From the NCBI GenBank assembly GCA_030431715.1, contig JAUIIO010000009.1:62001-126000 (forward strand): 64,000 nucleotides of DNA, in the 5' to 3' direction. Shown here in pieces: positions 8,950 to 18,418 of this stretch. Position 1 is the stretch's first letter, and each line of letters opens with the position of its first letter. The translations under genes and the position numbers were made by a program. This DNA comes from a bacterium (GTDB taxonomy: Bacteria > Bdellovibrionota_C > UBA2361 > RFPC01). The notes below the pieces were generated by a model that worked only from the letters and a program-made list of their open reading frames with translations, did no database searches and was not told the DNA's origin.

Positions 8950-9249
8950 ATGAAAATGAAAGTTCCTTACATACAAGAGCATGTTGATGGACTAACGCTT
9001 TCGATTATTGTTTCTCCAAATGCAAAGCGTAATGCTATTGGTGGGGAGTATAATGGTCGTCTTAAAATCTTCCTTATGTCACCGCCAGTAGATGGCAAAG
9101 CGAATAAAGCGTTGATTCGCTTTCTTTCAGATCTTTTTAAGTGTTCAAAAAGTTCTATCACCATTGTCCGCGGTGAGCTTCAGCGCGAAAAAGACGTTTC
9201 TTTAAGTTCTGTTAGTCTTGAAGATGTTAAGAGGGTATTGCCCAATTAA
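8950..9249 (+). CDS. DUF167 / YggU family protein (UPF0235)
   Basis: A 99-residue protein with the family signature 'VDGKANKALIRFLSDLF' near residues 47-63, preceded by 'LSIIVSPNAKRNAIGG' and followed by a KSSITIVRGE strand. The length is normal. DUF167 proteins are small soluble alpha/beta proteins found in most bacteria and some eukaryotes, often near YggT or proline-synthesis genes; their function is unknown. Here the gene stands alone between the repeat element and a simple-repeat tract and converges on dnaB. Start is the first ATG. Confidence 0.85.
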   Translation: MKMKVPYIQEHVDGLTLSIIVSPNAKRNAIGGEYNGRLKIFLMSPPVDGKANKALIRFLSDLFKCSKSSITIVRGELQREKDVSLSSVSLEDVKRVLPN

Positions 9250-9265
9250 ATCTCTAAGTACAATA

Positions 9266-9431
9266 CTTCCTCTTCCTCTTCCTCTTCCTCTTCCTCTTCC
9301 TCTTCCTCTTCCTCTTCCTCTTAATCTTGCACTTGCACAAGAAATAGACGTCCTAAGATAGAGCAGGTGCAGGTGCAGGAGGAGGATTAGGAGGAGGAGG
9401 AGGAGGAGGAGGAGGAGGAGGAGGAGGAGGG
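9266..9431. repeat. Facing simple repeats: (CTTCCT)n and (GGA)n
   Basis: At 9266-9322 about nine and a half uninterrupted CTTCCT hexamers run to CTTAATCTTGCACTTGCAC. After some 45 bases come GGTGCA GGTGCA hexamers and then an uninterrupted GGA tract from about 9390 to 9431. Left pyrimidine and right purine tracts are complementary in style and could pair or form triplex DNA. It fills the gap between the convergent DUF167 and dnaB genes. The unit structure matches the period-6 arrays at 21315, 21540 and 54597. Confidence 0.9.
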
Positions 9432-9459
9432 GCAGCTCTAGGTTACTCTGCTTAATCCC

Positions 9460-10968
9460 CTAAAAGAAATCGCTATCGATCTCAGATAGATCAATCTCTT
9501 CAGCATTACTATAATCTTCAAAGCCTTCTTCTCGTTCATCGAGATTGGCGAAGAGGGTGAATTCCGGAAGAAATGCGGTGCGTACAACGCCTGTTGGTCC
9601 ATTTCTCTGCTTGGCTACGATAAGCTCAGCTACGCCTTTATCTTCAGTAGCTTCGTTGTAAACTTCGTCACGGTAGATAAACATGATCACATCGGCATCT
9701 TGCTCAATGGCTCCTGATTCTCTCAGGTCTGACATGATAGGGCGCTTATCAGTTCTTGATTCAAGAGAACGGTTAAGCTGAGAGAGCGCAATAACAGGAA
9801 CCTGAAGTTCCTTGGCTAGAGCTTTAAGTGATCTTGAGATATCTGATATCTCCTGCTCACGGCTGCTGGCATATGCCGGGCTGCGCATAAGTTGAAGGTA
9901 ATCCACTAATATAAGCGAAAGTTTATTCTCGCGGTGAAGTCTTCGACATTTAGCTCTCATCTCAGTGATGGTCATAGCGGGAGTGTCGTCGATAAATATT
10001 GGTGCTTCCGCGAGCTGACTTGCTGCTTCTACGAGTTTTGGAAAGTCATTTTCCTGCAAGTGTCCGGTTCTAACCTTTGAGCTATTTACCTTAGCCGTCT
10101 GGCAGAGAAGTCTTGTTACAAGCTGTTCCTTTGACATCTCGAGTGAGAACACAGCAACTCCTCCGAACTTGCCGCTTAACGTTTCACCGTCATTTGGTTG
10201 ATGTCCGGCAGAGGTAAGCCCTACGTGTTGGGCTACTGAAAGGGCAAGAGCTGTTTTTCCCATAGAGGGTCTGGCAGCAACAATAATAAGGTCTGATGGT
10301 TGAAACCCGGCCGTCATATGATCAAGCTTATTAAAGCCAGACGGGGTTCCTGTGATCGGGTCTTTCTCTCCGTATAGCTTTTCTACGAGCTTAATCGAGT
10401 CCTGAACAACATCAGCTACCCTTGCAAATGAGGAGTTGATGCGGTGGTCAGAGATAGCGAGAATACGTTGCTCGATATTATCTAAAAACTCCTCAACCTG
10501 ACCATCTGCGGCAAAAGCGCTGGCGATAATTTCAGATGCTTCTGCTATTGCTCTTCTTCTTAGCCCCATCTCTTTTACTATTTTAGCGTAGTATCCGATG
10601 TTAGCCGAGCTGGGAACGCATGCGGCGAGACTTGCGAGGTGTTCAACGCCTCCTGAAGACTCAAGAGATTTTGAAGCTCTTAACTCTTGGCTGAGTGAAA
10701 TTACATCAATAGGTTGTCCCTTCTCATGAAGGTCGTGCATGGCTTTAAAGATAACCCGATGTTTGAGCTGGTAAAAATCATCGGCGGAGAGTCTTTCAAG
10801 AGCAGCATCGATTGCATTGTTATCAAGGAGGATTGCACCGAGTACGGACTCTTCGGCCTCATCAGAATGAGGGGGCACTCTTGAGTGTTGCGATGGATAA
10901 TCACTGGCATCGGAACTCTCACTTGCTGAGCGAAATTGTTCCTTCTTCTTATAAGCTGCGTTTGCCAT
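9460..10968 (-). CDS. dnaB: Replicative DNA helicase DnaB
   Basis: A 502-residue hexameric 5'-3' helicase that unwinds DNA at the fork. The N-terminal primase-interaction domain spans about residues 35-140 ('EAEESVLGAILLDN'). The RecA-like domain follows a linker: Walker A 'ARPSMGKTALALS', 'FSLEMSKEQL', Walker B 'LILVDYLQLM', and 'LRESGAIEQDADVIMF' toward the end. All DnaB motifs are present. Between Walker A and the SLEMS strand there is a short insertion (GHQPNDGETLSGKFG) not usual in the family. It is downstream of the NYN-domain gene on the same strand, about 36 bp apart. Confidence 0.97.
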   Translation of the reverse strand: MANAAYKKKEQFRSASESSDASDYPSQHSRVPPHSDEAEESVLGAILLDNNAIDAALERLSADDFYQLKHRVIFKAMHDLHEKGQPIDVISLSQELRASKSLESSGGVEHLASLAACVPSSANIGYYAKIVKEMGLRRRAIAEASEIIASAFAADGQVEEFLDNIEQRILAISDHRINSSFARVADVVQDSIKLVEKLYGEKDPITGTPSGFNKLDHMTAGFQPSDLIIVAARPSMGKTALALSVAQHVGLTSAGHQPNDGETLSGKFGGVAVFSLEMSKEQLVTRLLCQTAKVNSSKVRTGHLQENDFPKLVEAASQLAEAPIFIDDTPAMTITEMRAKCRRLHRENKLSLILVDYLQLMRSPAYASSREQEISDISRSLKALAKELQVPVIALSQLNRSLESRTDKRPIMSDLRESGAIEQDADVIMFIYRDEVYNEATEDKGVAELIVAKQRNGPTGVVRTAFLPEFTLFANLDEREEGFEDYSNAEEIDLSEIDSDFF

Positions 10969-11004
10969 TGGTGCGGGTCAGTTCCTGTTTGGAGGTAGTA
11001 AAGC

Positions 11005-11724
11005 TTAATCCATCCAGATTGTTTCAGAATCTGAGAGGTCAATCCATTTTGCAGCAGATTTAAGCACATCTCCAGTGTTAAATTGACCAAAGTCGGCTGT
11101 AACCGTATCGACGCCGAGTTCGCTTGAGAGGCTAATCGGGTAAGAAAGCTCTCGTCCAGGGCACACAACGGTAATGATACGCTTACAATTCTGCTCAGAA
11201 GTCGGTGACTTTGATGCGTTATCCACAGTTTCTTGCTCAGTTGTATCTGATTCATTTTGACCGAGCTTTAATGGGATAGCTCCATTAGCTGCTGAAGGCG
11301 AAGTGTCAGTGCGGTTCTCTTTGGCAGGCTCGTATTGGGAGAGGTCTGAGAACTGGGCATGTCCTAGGGCAAAAGCAACTATATCGGCTGCCATTAACGA
11401 GTCAACGCTCACCTGCCGGGTTACTCCCTTAGGGGGAAGACGCTTAACGATTACCTGAAGTCCGGCTTTACCAATAGCGTCTAGGAACGCAAGCTGTCTT
11501 GAATCATCTTCGTAGGGGATAAGGGTATAGTATCTGGCGACTGTGGGGACCATGCCGGAAGTTACCCCACGAACGAGTGCTGGCATGTCAACTTTTCGCT
11601 GAATACGTCTCGTTGCCCGGTCAAGACCGGTGCCATCAATGAAGAGTCCAATGCTGCGCTTCTGTTTGCGCTTTACGACTCCTTTCTTTACTTGTTCAAA
11701 TTCTGCTCCGTTCTGCATATCCAT
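11005..11724 (-). CDS. NYN-domain (LabA/DUF88-like) protein
   Basis: A 239-residue protein with a PIN-like NYN fold: 'SIGLFIDGTGLDRATRR' near residue 25 with the first acidic residue, 'VDSLMAADIVAFAL' near 107-120 with the second pair, then after a Ser/Glu-rich linker of about 50 residues 'IITVVCPGRELSYPI' and 'DTVTADFG'. NYN proteins are predicted metal-dependent ribonucleases. The late acidic motif normally 'SGDSDF' reads CPGREL here, so catalysis is uncertain. It lies upstream of dnaB on the same strand and may share its promoter. No specific target is known. Confidence 0.7.
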   Translation of the reverse strand: MDMQNGAEFEQVKKGVVKRKQKRSIGLFIDGTGLDRATRRIQRKVDMPALVRGVTSGMVPTVARYYTLIPYEDDSRQLAFLDAIGKAGLQVIVKRLPPKGVTRQVSVDSLMAADIVAFALGHAQFSDLSQYEPAKENRTDTSPSAANGAIPLKLGQNESDTTEQETVDNASKSPTSEQNCKRIITVVCPGRELSYPISLSSELGVDTVTADFGQFNTGDVLKSAAKWIDLSDSETIWMD

Positions 11725-11849
11725 CTACTCTTATTATCACCGGGATAGAGGAGTATAGTGCTGAATATACTATTAGTCAAAGGCGATACTCAGAGGAGGA
11801 TTGCGCTCGGATCCAGTTGATTTGAATCACGTTGAAGGGTTTGAGCATC

Positions 11850-11880
11850 TTGACAAAGTAGAGTGAGAGGTTCATATATA
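11850..11880 (+). promoter_or_regulatory. Candidate sigma70-type promoter
   Basis: TTGACA at 11850-11855 (consensus -35) is followed after 17 bases by CATATA, or after 19 by TATATA. It is placed to transcribe the small ORF starting at 11893. Read from sequence only. Confidence 0.45.
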
Positions 11881-11892
11881 GCCCAAAAGCCC

Positions 11893-12258
11893 ATGGAAAC
11901 ATTAAAAAAAGTTCCACATTACTATCAACGCTGCGCTAGCCTGCTTATGGTGATAGCTGCCGTTGTGGCTGTTGCCCCTTTTGCGACCCTTGAAGCCTTA
12001 AATAAGGGCAAGACCGCTGAGTCTTGCGTTTCTATCTGTGAAGCACGTGCGAAGCAAAAATTCTCGGTGCCGCCCGGTGGATTCGGAGGCTCTGACCCTG
12101 AAGATTTTACATTTAGCCTTTTTGCGCTCATAAGTGCCTTCAATTGGAGTGAATCAGTACTGAGCTTTCAGCTCGTACCTCACAACAATCTGAGTGTACA
12201 TGAGTGGAGAAGCCTTCCGCTTTATCTCCTGTATTGTGTGCTCAAGCTCGACCTGTAG
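11893..12258 (+). CDS. Small putative exported protein, unrecognised
   Basis: A 121-codon frame from ATG 11893 (a GTG at 11863 is also in frame but overlaps the candidate promoter). The N-terminus has a basic stretch and a hydrophobic segment ('LLMVIAAVVAVAPFATLEAL') like a signal peptide, then a Gly/Pro-rich patch near 'VPPGGFGGSDPEDF'. No family was recognised and the Shine-Dalgarno signal is weak. Support is the good upstream promoter candidate and the signal-peptide-like start; it could be a chance frame. Confidence 0.35.
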   Translation: METLKKVPHYYQRCASLLMVIAAVVAVAPFATLEALNKGKTAESCVSICEARAKQKFSVPPGGFGGSDPEDFTFSLFALISAFNWSESVLSFQLVPHNNLSVHEWRSLPLYLLYCVLKLDL

Positions 12259-12512
12259 CAGCTCCCTTTTGGTGTGGTGTGCGCGCGGCGCAAGCGCCTC
12301 GGTGTGAGGTTTGTTTCGTAACGTGACTGGTATTTGCGTTTAAAGAAGATACGCAAAAACTCAGAACTGACGGTTCTGACGACTCTCAGTTGAGATCCCG
12401 GGAAGCCCACATTACCCCTGCTAAGAAGCAACATTCTTCATACACAAGTAAACAATATACCGGGTATTACGAAAAGCTGGATGCTAAGAGCTTCCTGACC
12501 CGGAACAATTTC

Positions 12513-13622
12513 ATGAGTATTTATAAAATGGTTAAGTTTCATACGTACCTTTCAGGGTTAGCTGGATTCTGCATTCTCTCCATTGTCAGTGGATGTGGCC
12601 ACTCAGGCCATCATCATGAGGGCAAGGGAAAATTTGCGGTTACAAGCCCCCTTAAGCAAACCACCACTCTGACCAGAGACTATGTATGTCAGATTCATTC
12701 GATAAGGCATATTGAGCTTCGCGCCCTTGAAAAGGGGTATCTTGAAGAGATTTTTGTTGATGAAGGACAGTATGTTCATAAGGGAGACATGCTCTTTCAA
12801 GTCGTGCCAAGAATGTATCGAGCTGAATTGGATCGGGCGCAGGCCGAATATGATGCTGCGAAGATTGAGTATGAAAATACAGAAAAACTTAAGCAGAAAA
12901 ATATTGTTGCAACCAGTGAATTAAATCTTGCGAAGGCCAAATTAGACAAAGCGCAAGCTGAGCTGTCCCTTGCTGAGGTTCATCTTGATTTTACAAAAAT
13001 CAAAGCTCCATTTAATGGCATTACCGGCCGTTTGCATGTTCGAGAAGGGAGCCTTATTGAGGAAGGAGAGCTTCTGAGCACTCTTTCGGACAATGATGAG
13101 ATGTGGGTTTATTTCAACGTCCCTGAGGTTGAGTACCTAGAGTACAAGAACGATCCACGTCATGAACATGATGCTGATGTGAAGCTCCTTATGGCTAATA
13201 ATCAGCCCTATGCTCGAAAAGGGAAAATTACAGCTATTGAGGCAGATTTTAATAACGAAACTGGAAATATCGCTTTCCGAGCAACGTTTCCAAACCCTGA
13301 TAAGCTCCTCAGGCACGGGCAGACCGGTACCGTCCTCCTTGAAACACCTGTTCACGATGCGATGTTGATCCCACAAAAGGCTACTTTTGAAATTCTTGAT
13401 AAACGATATGTCTACACGGTTGATAAAGATAACAAGATTGTTTCAAAGCAGATCTCAGTTGTCGCAGAGCTACCTGATGTGTTTGTTGTCGGTGATGAGC
13501 TGAGTGAGAAAGATACGATTCTTCTTGAGGGCCTTAGAAAAGTTCGAGATGGCGATACGATCACTCCTCGAAAAGAAAAGCCAGCAGCAGTCCTAGCGAG
13601 CCTCAGAGTCTACGCAGAATAG
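12513..13622 (+). CDS. RND efflux periplasmic adaptor (AcrA/MexA family lipoprotein)
   Basis: From ATG 12513 the protein is 369 residues. It has a signal peptide with lipobox IVSGC and a His-rich segment (HSGHHHEG) just after the Cys. Next come a lipoyl half ('RALEKGYLEEIFVDEGQYV'), a coiled-coil hairpin of Ala/Lys/Glu-rich helices with 'NIVATSELNLAKAKLDKAQA', the second lipoyl half ('DFTKIKAPFNGITG') and a beta-barrel with 'RHGQTGTVLLETP'. It bridges the inner-membrane pump to the outer-membrane channel. It is 27 bp upstream of the pump gene. Frame is open further upstream to 12390, and ATG 12528 is another possible start. Confidence 0.92.
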   Translation: MSIYKMVKFHTYLSGLAGFCILSIVSGCGHSGHHHEGKGKFAVTSPLKQTTTLTRDYVCQIHSIRHIELRALEKGYLEEIFVDEGQYVHKGDMLFQVVPRMYRAELDRAQAEYDAAKIEYENTEKLKQKNIVATSELNLAKAKLDKAQAELSLAEVHLDFTKIKAPFNGITGRLHVREGSLIEEGELLSTLSDNDEMWVYFNVPEVEYLEYKNDPRHEHDADVKLLMANNQPYARKGKITAIEADFNNETGNIAFRATFPNPDKLLRHGQTGTVLLETPVHDAMLIPQKATFEILDKRYVYTVDKDNKIVSKQISVVAELPDVFVVGDELSEKDTILLEGLRKVRDGDTITPRKEKPAAVLASLRVYAE

Positions 13623-13649
13623 TCACTTCAAACGCGAGAGAGACATACG

Positions 13650-16600
13650 ATGTTTACTAAATTTCTTCACAGACCCGTTCTAGCGATCGTCACATCGCTC
13701 ATTATCATTTTTATGGGCATACTTGCCATAAATACCTTGCCGGTATCTCAATTCCCAGATGTTGCACCTCCACAGGTGGTCGTACGAGCGTCCTACCCTG
13801 GAGCTAGTGCAGATCTCTTAGTGAAGTCCGTACTTATACCGCTGGAGCAAGCCATAAACGGCGTTGCTGGAATGAGGTATATGACCTCTGATGCCTCGAG
13901 TGCCGGTGAAGCGAATATTCAGGTCTTTTTTAGTCTTGGAACAGACCCAAATATTGCGGCTGTGAACGTTCAAAACCGTCTGAGTCAGGTACTCAACCAG
14001 CTTCCTATACTGGTACAACGAGAGGGGATTCGGGTGATGAGGATTCAACCTCAAATGCTTATGTATGTGAACCTCTATAGTAAGAGTTCAGATGCTGATA
14101 TGAAGTACCTCTTTAACTACGCTAATGTGAATATCCTTCCAGAGCTTAAGCGTATTAATGGGGTTGGTCAGGCGCAGATACTCGGAAGCCGTCAGTATGC
14201 GATGAGGGTCTGGCTTAAGCCAGATAGGATGCGTGCTTATAATATTGGTGCGGAAGAAGTGCTTGAAGCGATGGGAGAGCAAAGTGTCATCGGTTCTCTT
14301 GGAAGGCTTGGAAGAGCATCGGGTAAGCAGTCGCAGTCAATTGAGTATACGCTCTTATATAAGGGACGGTATGATAAGCCTGAGCAGTATGAAAACATCA
14401 TCTTACGCGCAAACCCTGAAGGCGAGATCCTGCGGCTTAAAGATGTAGCCAATGTTGAGCTTGGAAGTGAATACTATGATATCTACTCAAACCTCGATGA
14501 GTTTCCTTCCGCTGCCATTGTTCTCAATCAATCTTATGGAAGTGATGCCAGTGCTGTTATTGAGGAAGTAAAGTCAAAGCTTGATGCCCTGAAAGAGAGT
14601 GGCTTTCCTCCGGGAATGGACTACGAAATTAGTTACGATGTATCAAGCTTTCTTGATGCGTCTCTCGAAAAAGTACTTCATACGCTCATAGAAGCTTTTA
14701 TCCTCGTTGCCCTTGTCGTATTTGTCTTCCTTGGAGATTGGCGTTCTACCCTTATTCCCACTCTTGCCGTACCTGTTTCGCTTATCGGTGCGTTTTTCGT
14801 CATGCAATTTTTTGGACTGACGATCAATCTTGTAACTCTTTTCGCTCTTGTACTGGCGATTGGTATCGTAGTTGATAATGCGATCGTTGTTGTGGAAGCA
14901 GTGCATGCAAAGATGGCAGAGGAGGGGCTTTCTCCGTACAAGGCTGTCGGTGTTGTTTTAAATGAAATTAGTGGAGCTATCATTGCGATCACGCTAGTGA
15001 TGGCTGCGGTATTTGTGCCCGTTTCGTTTATGTCTGGGCCGGTAGGGGTGTTCTACCGTCAGTTCTCAATTACCATGGCCTCATCAATCATTATTTCAGG
15101 TATCGTAGCGCTCACTCTTACGCCGGTGCTCTGTGCGATGATCTTAAAAAATGATCACGGAAAACCGAAAAAAAGAACTCCAATAAATAGATTTATTGAA
15201 TGGTTTAATGTGCTCTTTCAGTTCGGTACAGACCGGTATGTTGATACCTTAAAGCTTGTTACCCACCGCAGGATGTTTACCTTCGGGAGTCTTATTGCCT
15301 TTGTCCTTGGAATATTTTTTCTATCGAGGTTCATGCCAGCTGGATTTATTCCGGCCGAAGACCAGGGGATTCTCTATGCCATTATTCAAACGCCTCCGGG
15401 ATCAACGCTTGAGCATACAAACGAAGTCGCAAGAAAACTTCAGAAGATCACTAAGGAAATTCCCGGAATTCAGTCTGTTTCATCTCTCGCTGGGTATGAA
15501 GTTCTCACCCAAGGGCGAGGATCGAATGCAGGAACCTGTCTCATTAACCTTAAGCCATGGTCAGAGCGAGACAAAACTTCAGAAGAGATCGTTGAGGAGC
15601 TCGAAGAAAAAGCTCAGGATCTAGGCGCGATCGTAGAGTTCTTTCAGCCCCCAGCAGTTCCTGGATACGGTGCCGCAGGTGGTTTCGCTCTTAGTTTGCT
15701 AGATAAGACAACTACTGGGGATTACGCTGAACTTGAGAAGGTCAACAAGAACTTCATGGATGCACTGCGCAAGCGCAAGGAGCTCCGAGGTCTCTTTACT
15801 TTCTTTACTGCCGATTATCCACAATATGAAATCATCGTAGATAACAATGCCGCAATGCAGAAAGGGGTTACGATCGGTAAGGCCATGGAAACACTTTCTA
15901 CGCTCATCGGGAGTAACTATGAGCTAGGATTTATCCGATTTAATCGTTTTTATAAGGTGTTTGTACAAGCAGGCCCTGAGTACAGACGTTTGCCCGAAGA
16001 TCTCTTACGACTCTATGTTAAAAACGACCGAGATGAGATGGTTCCTTTTTCTTCATTCGTAAAAATGGAGAAGCGACAGGGCCTAAACGAGATTACCCGT
16101 TACAATCTTTACACATCGGCTGCCATTCGTGGCGCTCCAGCAAAGGGATATAGTAGTGGTGAAGCTATTCGAGCTATTCAGGAAGTTGCCGAAGAGGTAC
16201 TGCCGAGAGGATATGATATCGACTGGGGAGGTCTTTCATTTGATGAAGTACGACGTGGGAACGAAGCTCTCTATATTTTTATTGTAGTGCTTGTCTTTGT
16301 ATATCTCGTTCTTGCTGCGCAGTATGAAAGTTTCATTATTCCACTAGCGGTGGTGCTCTCTTTGCCCGCTGGTATGTTTGGATCACTCTTTCTCCTTAAG
16401 CTTATGGGATTATCAAATGATATCTACGCTCAGGTTGGGCTTGTTATGCTTGTGGGGCTTCTTGGTAAGAATGCTGTGCTTATTGTGGAGTTCGCCATAC
16501 AGAAGCGTCAGCAGGGAGCCTCTATACTAGATGCTGCCATCTCTGGGGCTCGGGCACGCTTTCGCCCCATTTTAATGACCTCGTTTGCCTTTATTGCCGG

Positions 16601-16811
16601 TCTTATTCCACTTGTGATAGCCACCGGACCTGGAGCTATAGGAAACCGTACTATTGGCGCCTCGGCACTTGGGGGCATGTTTCTTGGAACCGTCTTTGGA
16701 GTAGCTGTTATTCCTGGACTTTACTTCATATTTGGAACGCTAGCGGATGGACGTTCGCTCATTCGAGACGAACATGATACGCCGCTTACCGAAGGAGGAC
16801 ACAAAGAATGA
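13650..16811 (+). CDS. RND multidrug efflux pump, AcrB/MexB (HAE1) family
   Basis: A 1053-residue inner-membrane proton antiporter with the usual two repeats of a periplasmic porter loop plus six transmembrane helices. The N-terminus 'FTKFLHRPVLAIVTSL' and 'PVSQFPDVAPPQV' are diagnostic of HAE1 pumps. Helix 4 reads 'GIVVDNAIVVVEAVH': Asp409-Asn410 stands where AcrB has the proton-relay pair Asp407-Asp408. The helix-10 lysine is kept ('LLGKNAVLIVEFA'). The C-terminal helices are complete. Its stop overlaps the outer-membrane factor start (ATGA). Substrate unknown; the Asn may alter coupling or follow a subfamily pattern. Confidence 0.95.
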   Translation: MFTKFLHRPVLAIVTSLIIIFMGILAINTLPVSQFPDVAPPQVVVRASYPGASADLLVKSVLIPLEQAINGVAGMRYMTSDASSAGEANIQVFFSLGTDPNIAAVNVQNRLSQVLNQLPILVQREGIRVMRIQPQMLMYVNLYSKSSDADMKYLFNYANVNILPELKRINGVGQAQILGSRQYAMRVWLKPDRMRAYNIGAEEVLEAMGEQSVIGSLGRLGRASGKQSQSIEYTLLYKGRYDKPEQYENIILRANPEGEILRLKDVANVELGSEYYDIYSNLDEFPSAAIVLNQSYGSDASAVIEEVKSKLDALKESGFPPGMDYEISYDVSSFLDASLEKVLHTLIEAFILVALVVFVFLGDWRSTLIPTLAVPVSLIGAFFVMQFFGLTINLVTLFALVLAIGIVVDNAIVVVEAVHAKMAEEGLSPYKAVGVVLNEISGAIIAITLVMAAVFVPVSFMSGPVGVFYRQFSITMASSIIISGIVALTLTPVLCAMILKNDHGKPKKRTPINRFIEWFNVLFQFGTDRYVDTLKLVTHRRMFTFGSLIAFVLGIFFLSRFMPAGFIPAEDQGILYAIIQTPPGSTLEHTNEVARKLQKITKEIPGIQSVSSLAGYEVLTQGRGSNAGTCLINLKPWSERDKTSEEIVEELEEKAQDLGAIVEFFQPPAVPGYGAAGGFALSLLDKTTTGDYAELEKVNKNFMDALRKRKELRGLFTFFTADYPQYEIIVDNNAAMQKGVTIGKAMETLSTLIGSNYELGFIRFNRFYKVFVQAGPEYRRLPEDLLRLYVKNDRDEMVPFSSFVKMEKRQGLNEITRYNLYTSAAIRGAPAKGYSSGEAIRAIQEVAEEVLPRGYDIDWGGLSFDEVRRGNEALYIFIVVLVFVYLVLAAQYESFIIPLAVVLSLPAGMFGSLFLLKLMGLSNDIYAQVGLVMLVGLLGKNAVLIVEFAIQKRQQGASILDAAISGARARFRPILMTSFAFIAGLIPLVIATGPGAIGNRTIGASALGGMFLGTVFGVAVIPGLYFIFGTLADGRSLIRDEHDTPLTEGGHKE

Positions 16812-18286
16812 AAAGAAGAATCAATTTCGTTAGATCTGTAGCCGCATGTGGATTCCTTGTTCACCTTACGGCGTGTGTTCCTCACGTTGACACACGTGTA
16901 CCAGAGGTTCCTATTCCTGAACAGTATGCAGGTACAGATATGGCACATGCCTCTAAGGACAGTGTTAAAACGGCGAGCATGAACTGGAAGGATTACTTTG
17001 CTGATCCCAATCTTATTGCTTTGATTGATACAGCTCTTGAAAATAACCAAGAGCTAAATATCTTTACCCAAGAGATTCAAATAACCAGAAATGAAATTGG
17101 CGCGAAGCAGGGGGCTTATTTGCCGTCTGTTGAGCTGGGTGCCGATGCTGGACTTGATAAAGTGGGACGGTACACTAGACAGGGAGCTGTTGAAGAGAGT
17201 CTTGAAATAGAACCTGGTAAAAGTTTTCCCGATCCTTTAGGCGATTTTGCGCTTGGGGCGTATGCCCGGTGGGAGGTAGACATCTGGCATAAGCTTAGGG
17301 ATGCAGAAAAGTCTGCGGTTTCAAGTTATCTTGCGACGGTTGAAGGGAAAAACTTTATGGTGACGAACTTGATAGCAGAGATTGCCAGTTCTTACTATGA
17401 GCTCCTTGCACTTGATAACCAACTGAGCATCTTAGACCGAAACATCGCCATTCAGCAGAATGCGCTAGAAGTTGTACGACTTAAGAAGCAGGGGGCGAGG
17501 GTTACAGAATTAGCGCTTCGCAGGTTTGAGGCTCAGGTGTTTTACACAAGAAGCCTTAAGTTTGAGATAGAGCAAAAGATCGTAGAAACTGAGAACAGAA
17601 TAAATTTCTTGGTTGGCCGTTATCCTCAGAGTATTAAGCGAGATGCCACAAAGTTTGTTGACCTTATCCCAGCTTCTCTTAAAGCTGGAATACCCGCACA
17701 GCTGATTGAGAATAGGCCTGATATCCGTAAAGCTGAGCTTGAGCTTGCAGCAGCGGATCTGGATGTGAAGGTTGCCCGCGCGAACTTTTATCCATCACTA
17801 GATATTACAGGCAGCTTTGGACTCTCTGCTTATGATACTTCGAAGTTGTTTGAGACCCCAGAGTCGATGCTGTACTCAATTACTGGTGGGTTAACGGCAC
17901 CTTTTCTTAATAGAAAAGAGATTAAGGCCGTTTACCTGAATGCGAGTGCTAAACAGGTACAGGCTGTGATTGAGTATGAGCGAACCGTCTTACAAGCTTT
18001 CATAGAAGTTGCGAACCAGCTTTCAAATATCGAAAAATTAAAGGGAAATTACACCTTAAAGCAAAAGCAGGTAAAGGCACTTGATGAGTCGGTCCAGATT
18101 TCAACAACGCTCTTTAACTCTGCAAGGGCTGATTATATGGAGGTGCTCCTTACCCAGCGAGAGGCGATGGACTCTAAGTTTGAGCTTGTGGAAACAAAAG
18201 TCCGCCAGTTAAACGCAGCAGTTAATATCTACCGCTCTTTAGGCGGTGGTTGGAGAGATTCTTCAAAAGATGTGACCGTTAAGTAA
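16808..18286 (+). CDS. Outer-membrane efflux channel, TolC/OprM (NodT) family lipoprotein
   Basis: A 492-residue outer-membrane factor. The signal peptide ends at a lipobox (HLTAC, Cys about residue 23). 'NWKDYFADPNLIALIDTALENN' marks the first helical repeat of OprM-type proteins, and 'IPAQLIENRPDIRKAE' near residue 300 is the second signature. Long coiled-coil helices and 'YPSLDITGSFG' beta segments follow in the usual order. As a trimer it forms the exit duct of the RND pump. ATGA overlap with the pump gene shows translational coupling, completing an adaptor-pump-channel operon. No regulator gene adjoins it. Confidence 0.93.
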   Translation: MKRRINFVRSVAACGFLVHLTACVPHVDTRVPEVPIPEQYAGTDMAHASKDSVKTASMNWKDYFADPNLIALIDTALENNQELNIFTQEIQITRNEIGAKQGAYLPSVELGADAGLDKVGRYTRQGAVEESLEIEPGKSFPDPLGDFALGAYARWEVDIWHKLRDAEKSAVSSYLATVEGKNFMVTNLIAEIASSYYELLALDNQLSILDRNIAIQQNALEVVRLKKQGARVTELALRRFEAQVFYTRSLKFEIEQKIVETENRINFLVGRYPQSIKRDATKFVDLIPASLKAGIPAQLIENRPDIRKAELELAAADLDVKVARANFYPSLDITGSFGLSAYDTSKLFETPESMLYSITGGLTAPFLNRKEIKAVYLNASAKQVQAVIEYERTVLQAFIEVANQLSNIEKLKGNYTLKQKQVKALDESVQISTTLFNSARADYMEVLLTQREAMDSKFELVETKVRQLNAAVNIYRSLGGGWRDSSKDVTVK

Positions 18287-18418
18287 TAGGTGAAGCCACG
18301 AACGTGGTAACCGAGTTAATAGCCCATATGCAGAAAGATTCCTAGTGCGAGAAACACTGCGAGATACACTGCGAGTTACAGTTCTATTAGTAGTCTGAGA
18401 TAGCTTTTTGCAGGCTAA

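Noticed and set aside
9266..9322. CRISPR-like regular repeat
   Set aside because: Six-base perfect units with no spacers; no cas gene anywhere in the window.
14643..14992. Antisense ORFs in the RND pump gene
   Set aside because: Low-complexity translations that mirror the codon pattern of the pump; no ribosome site.
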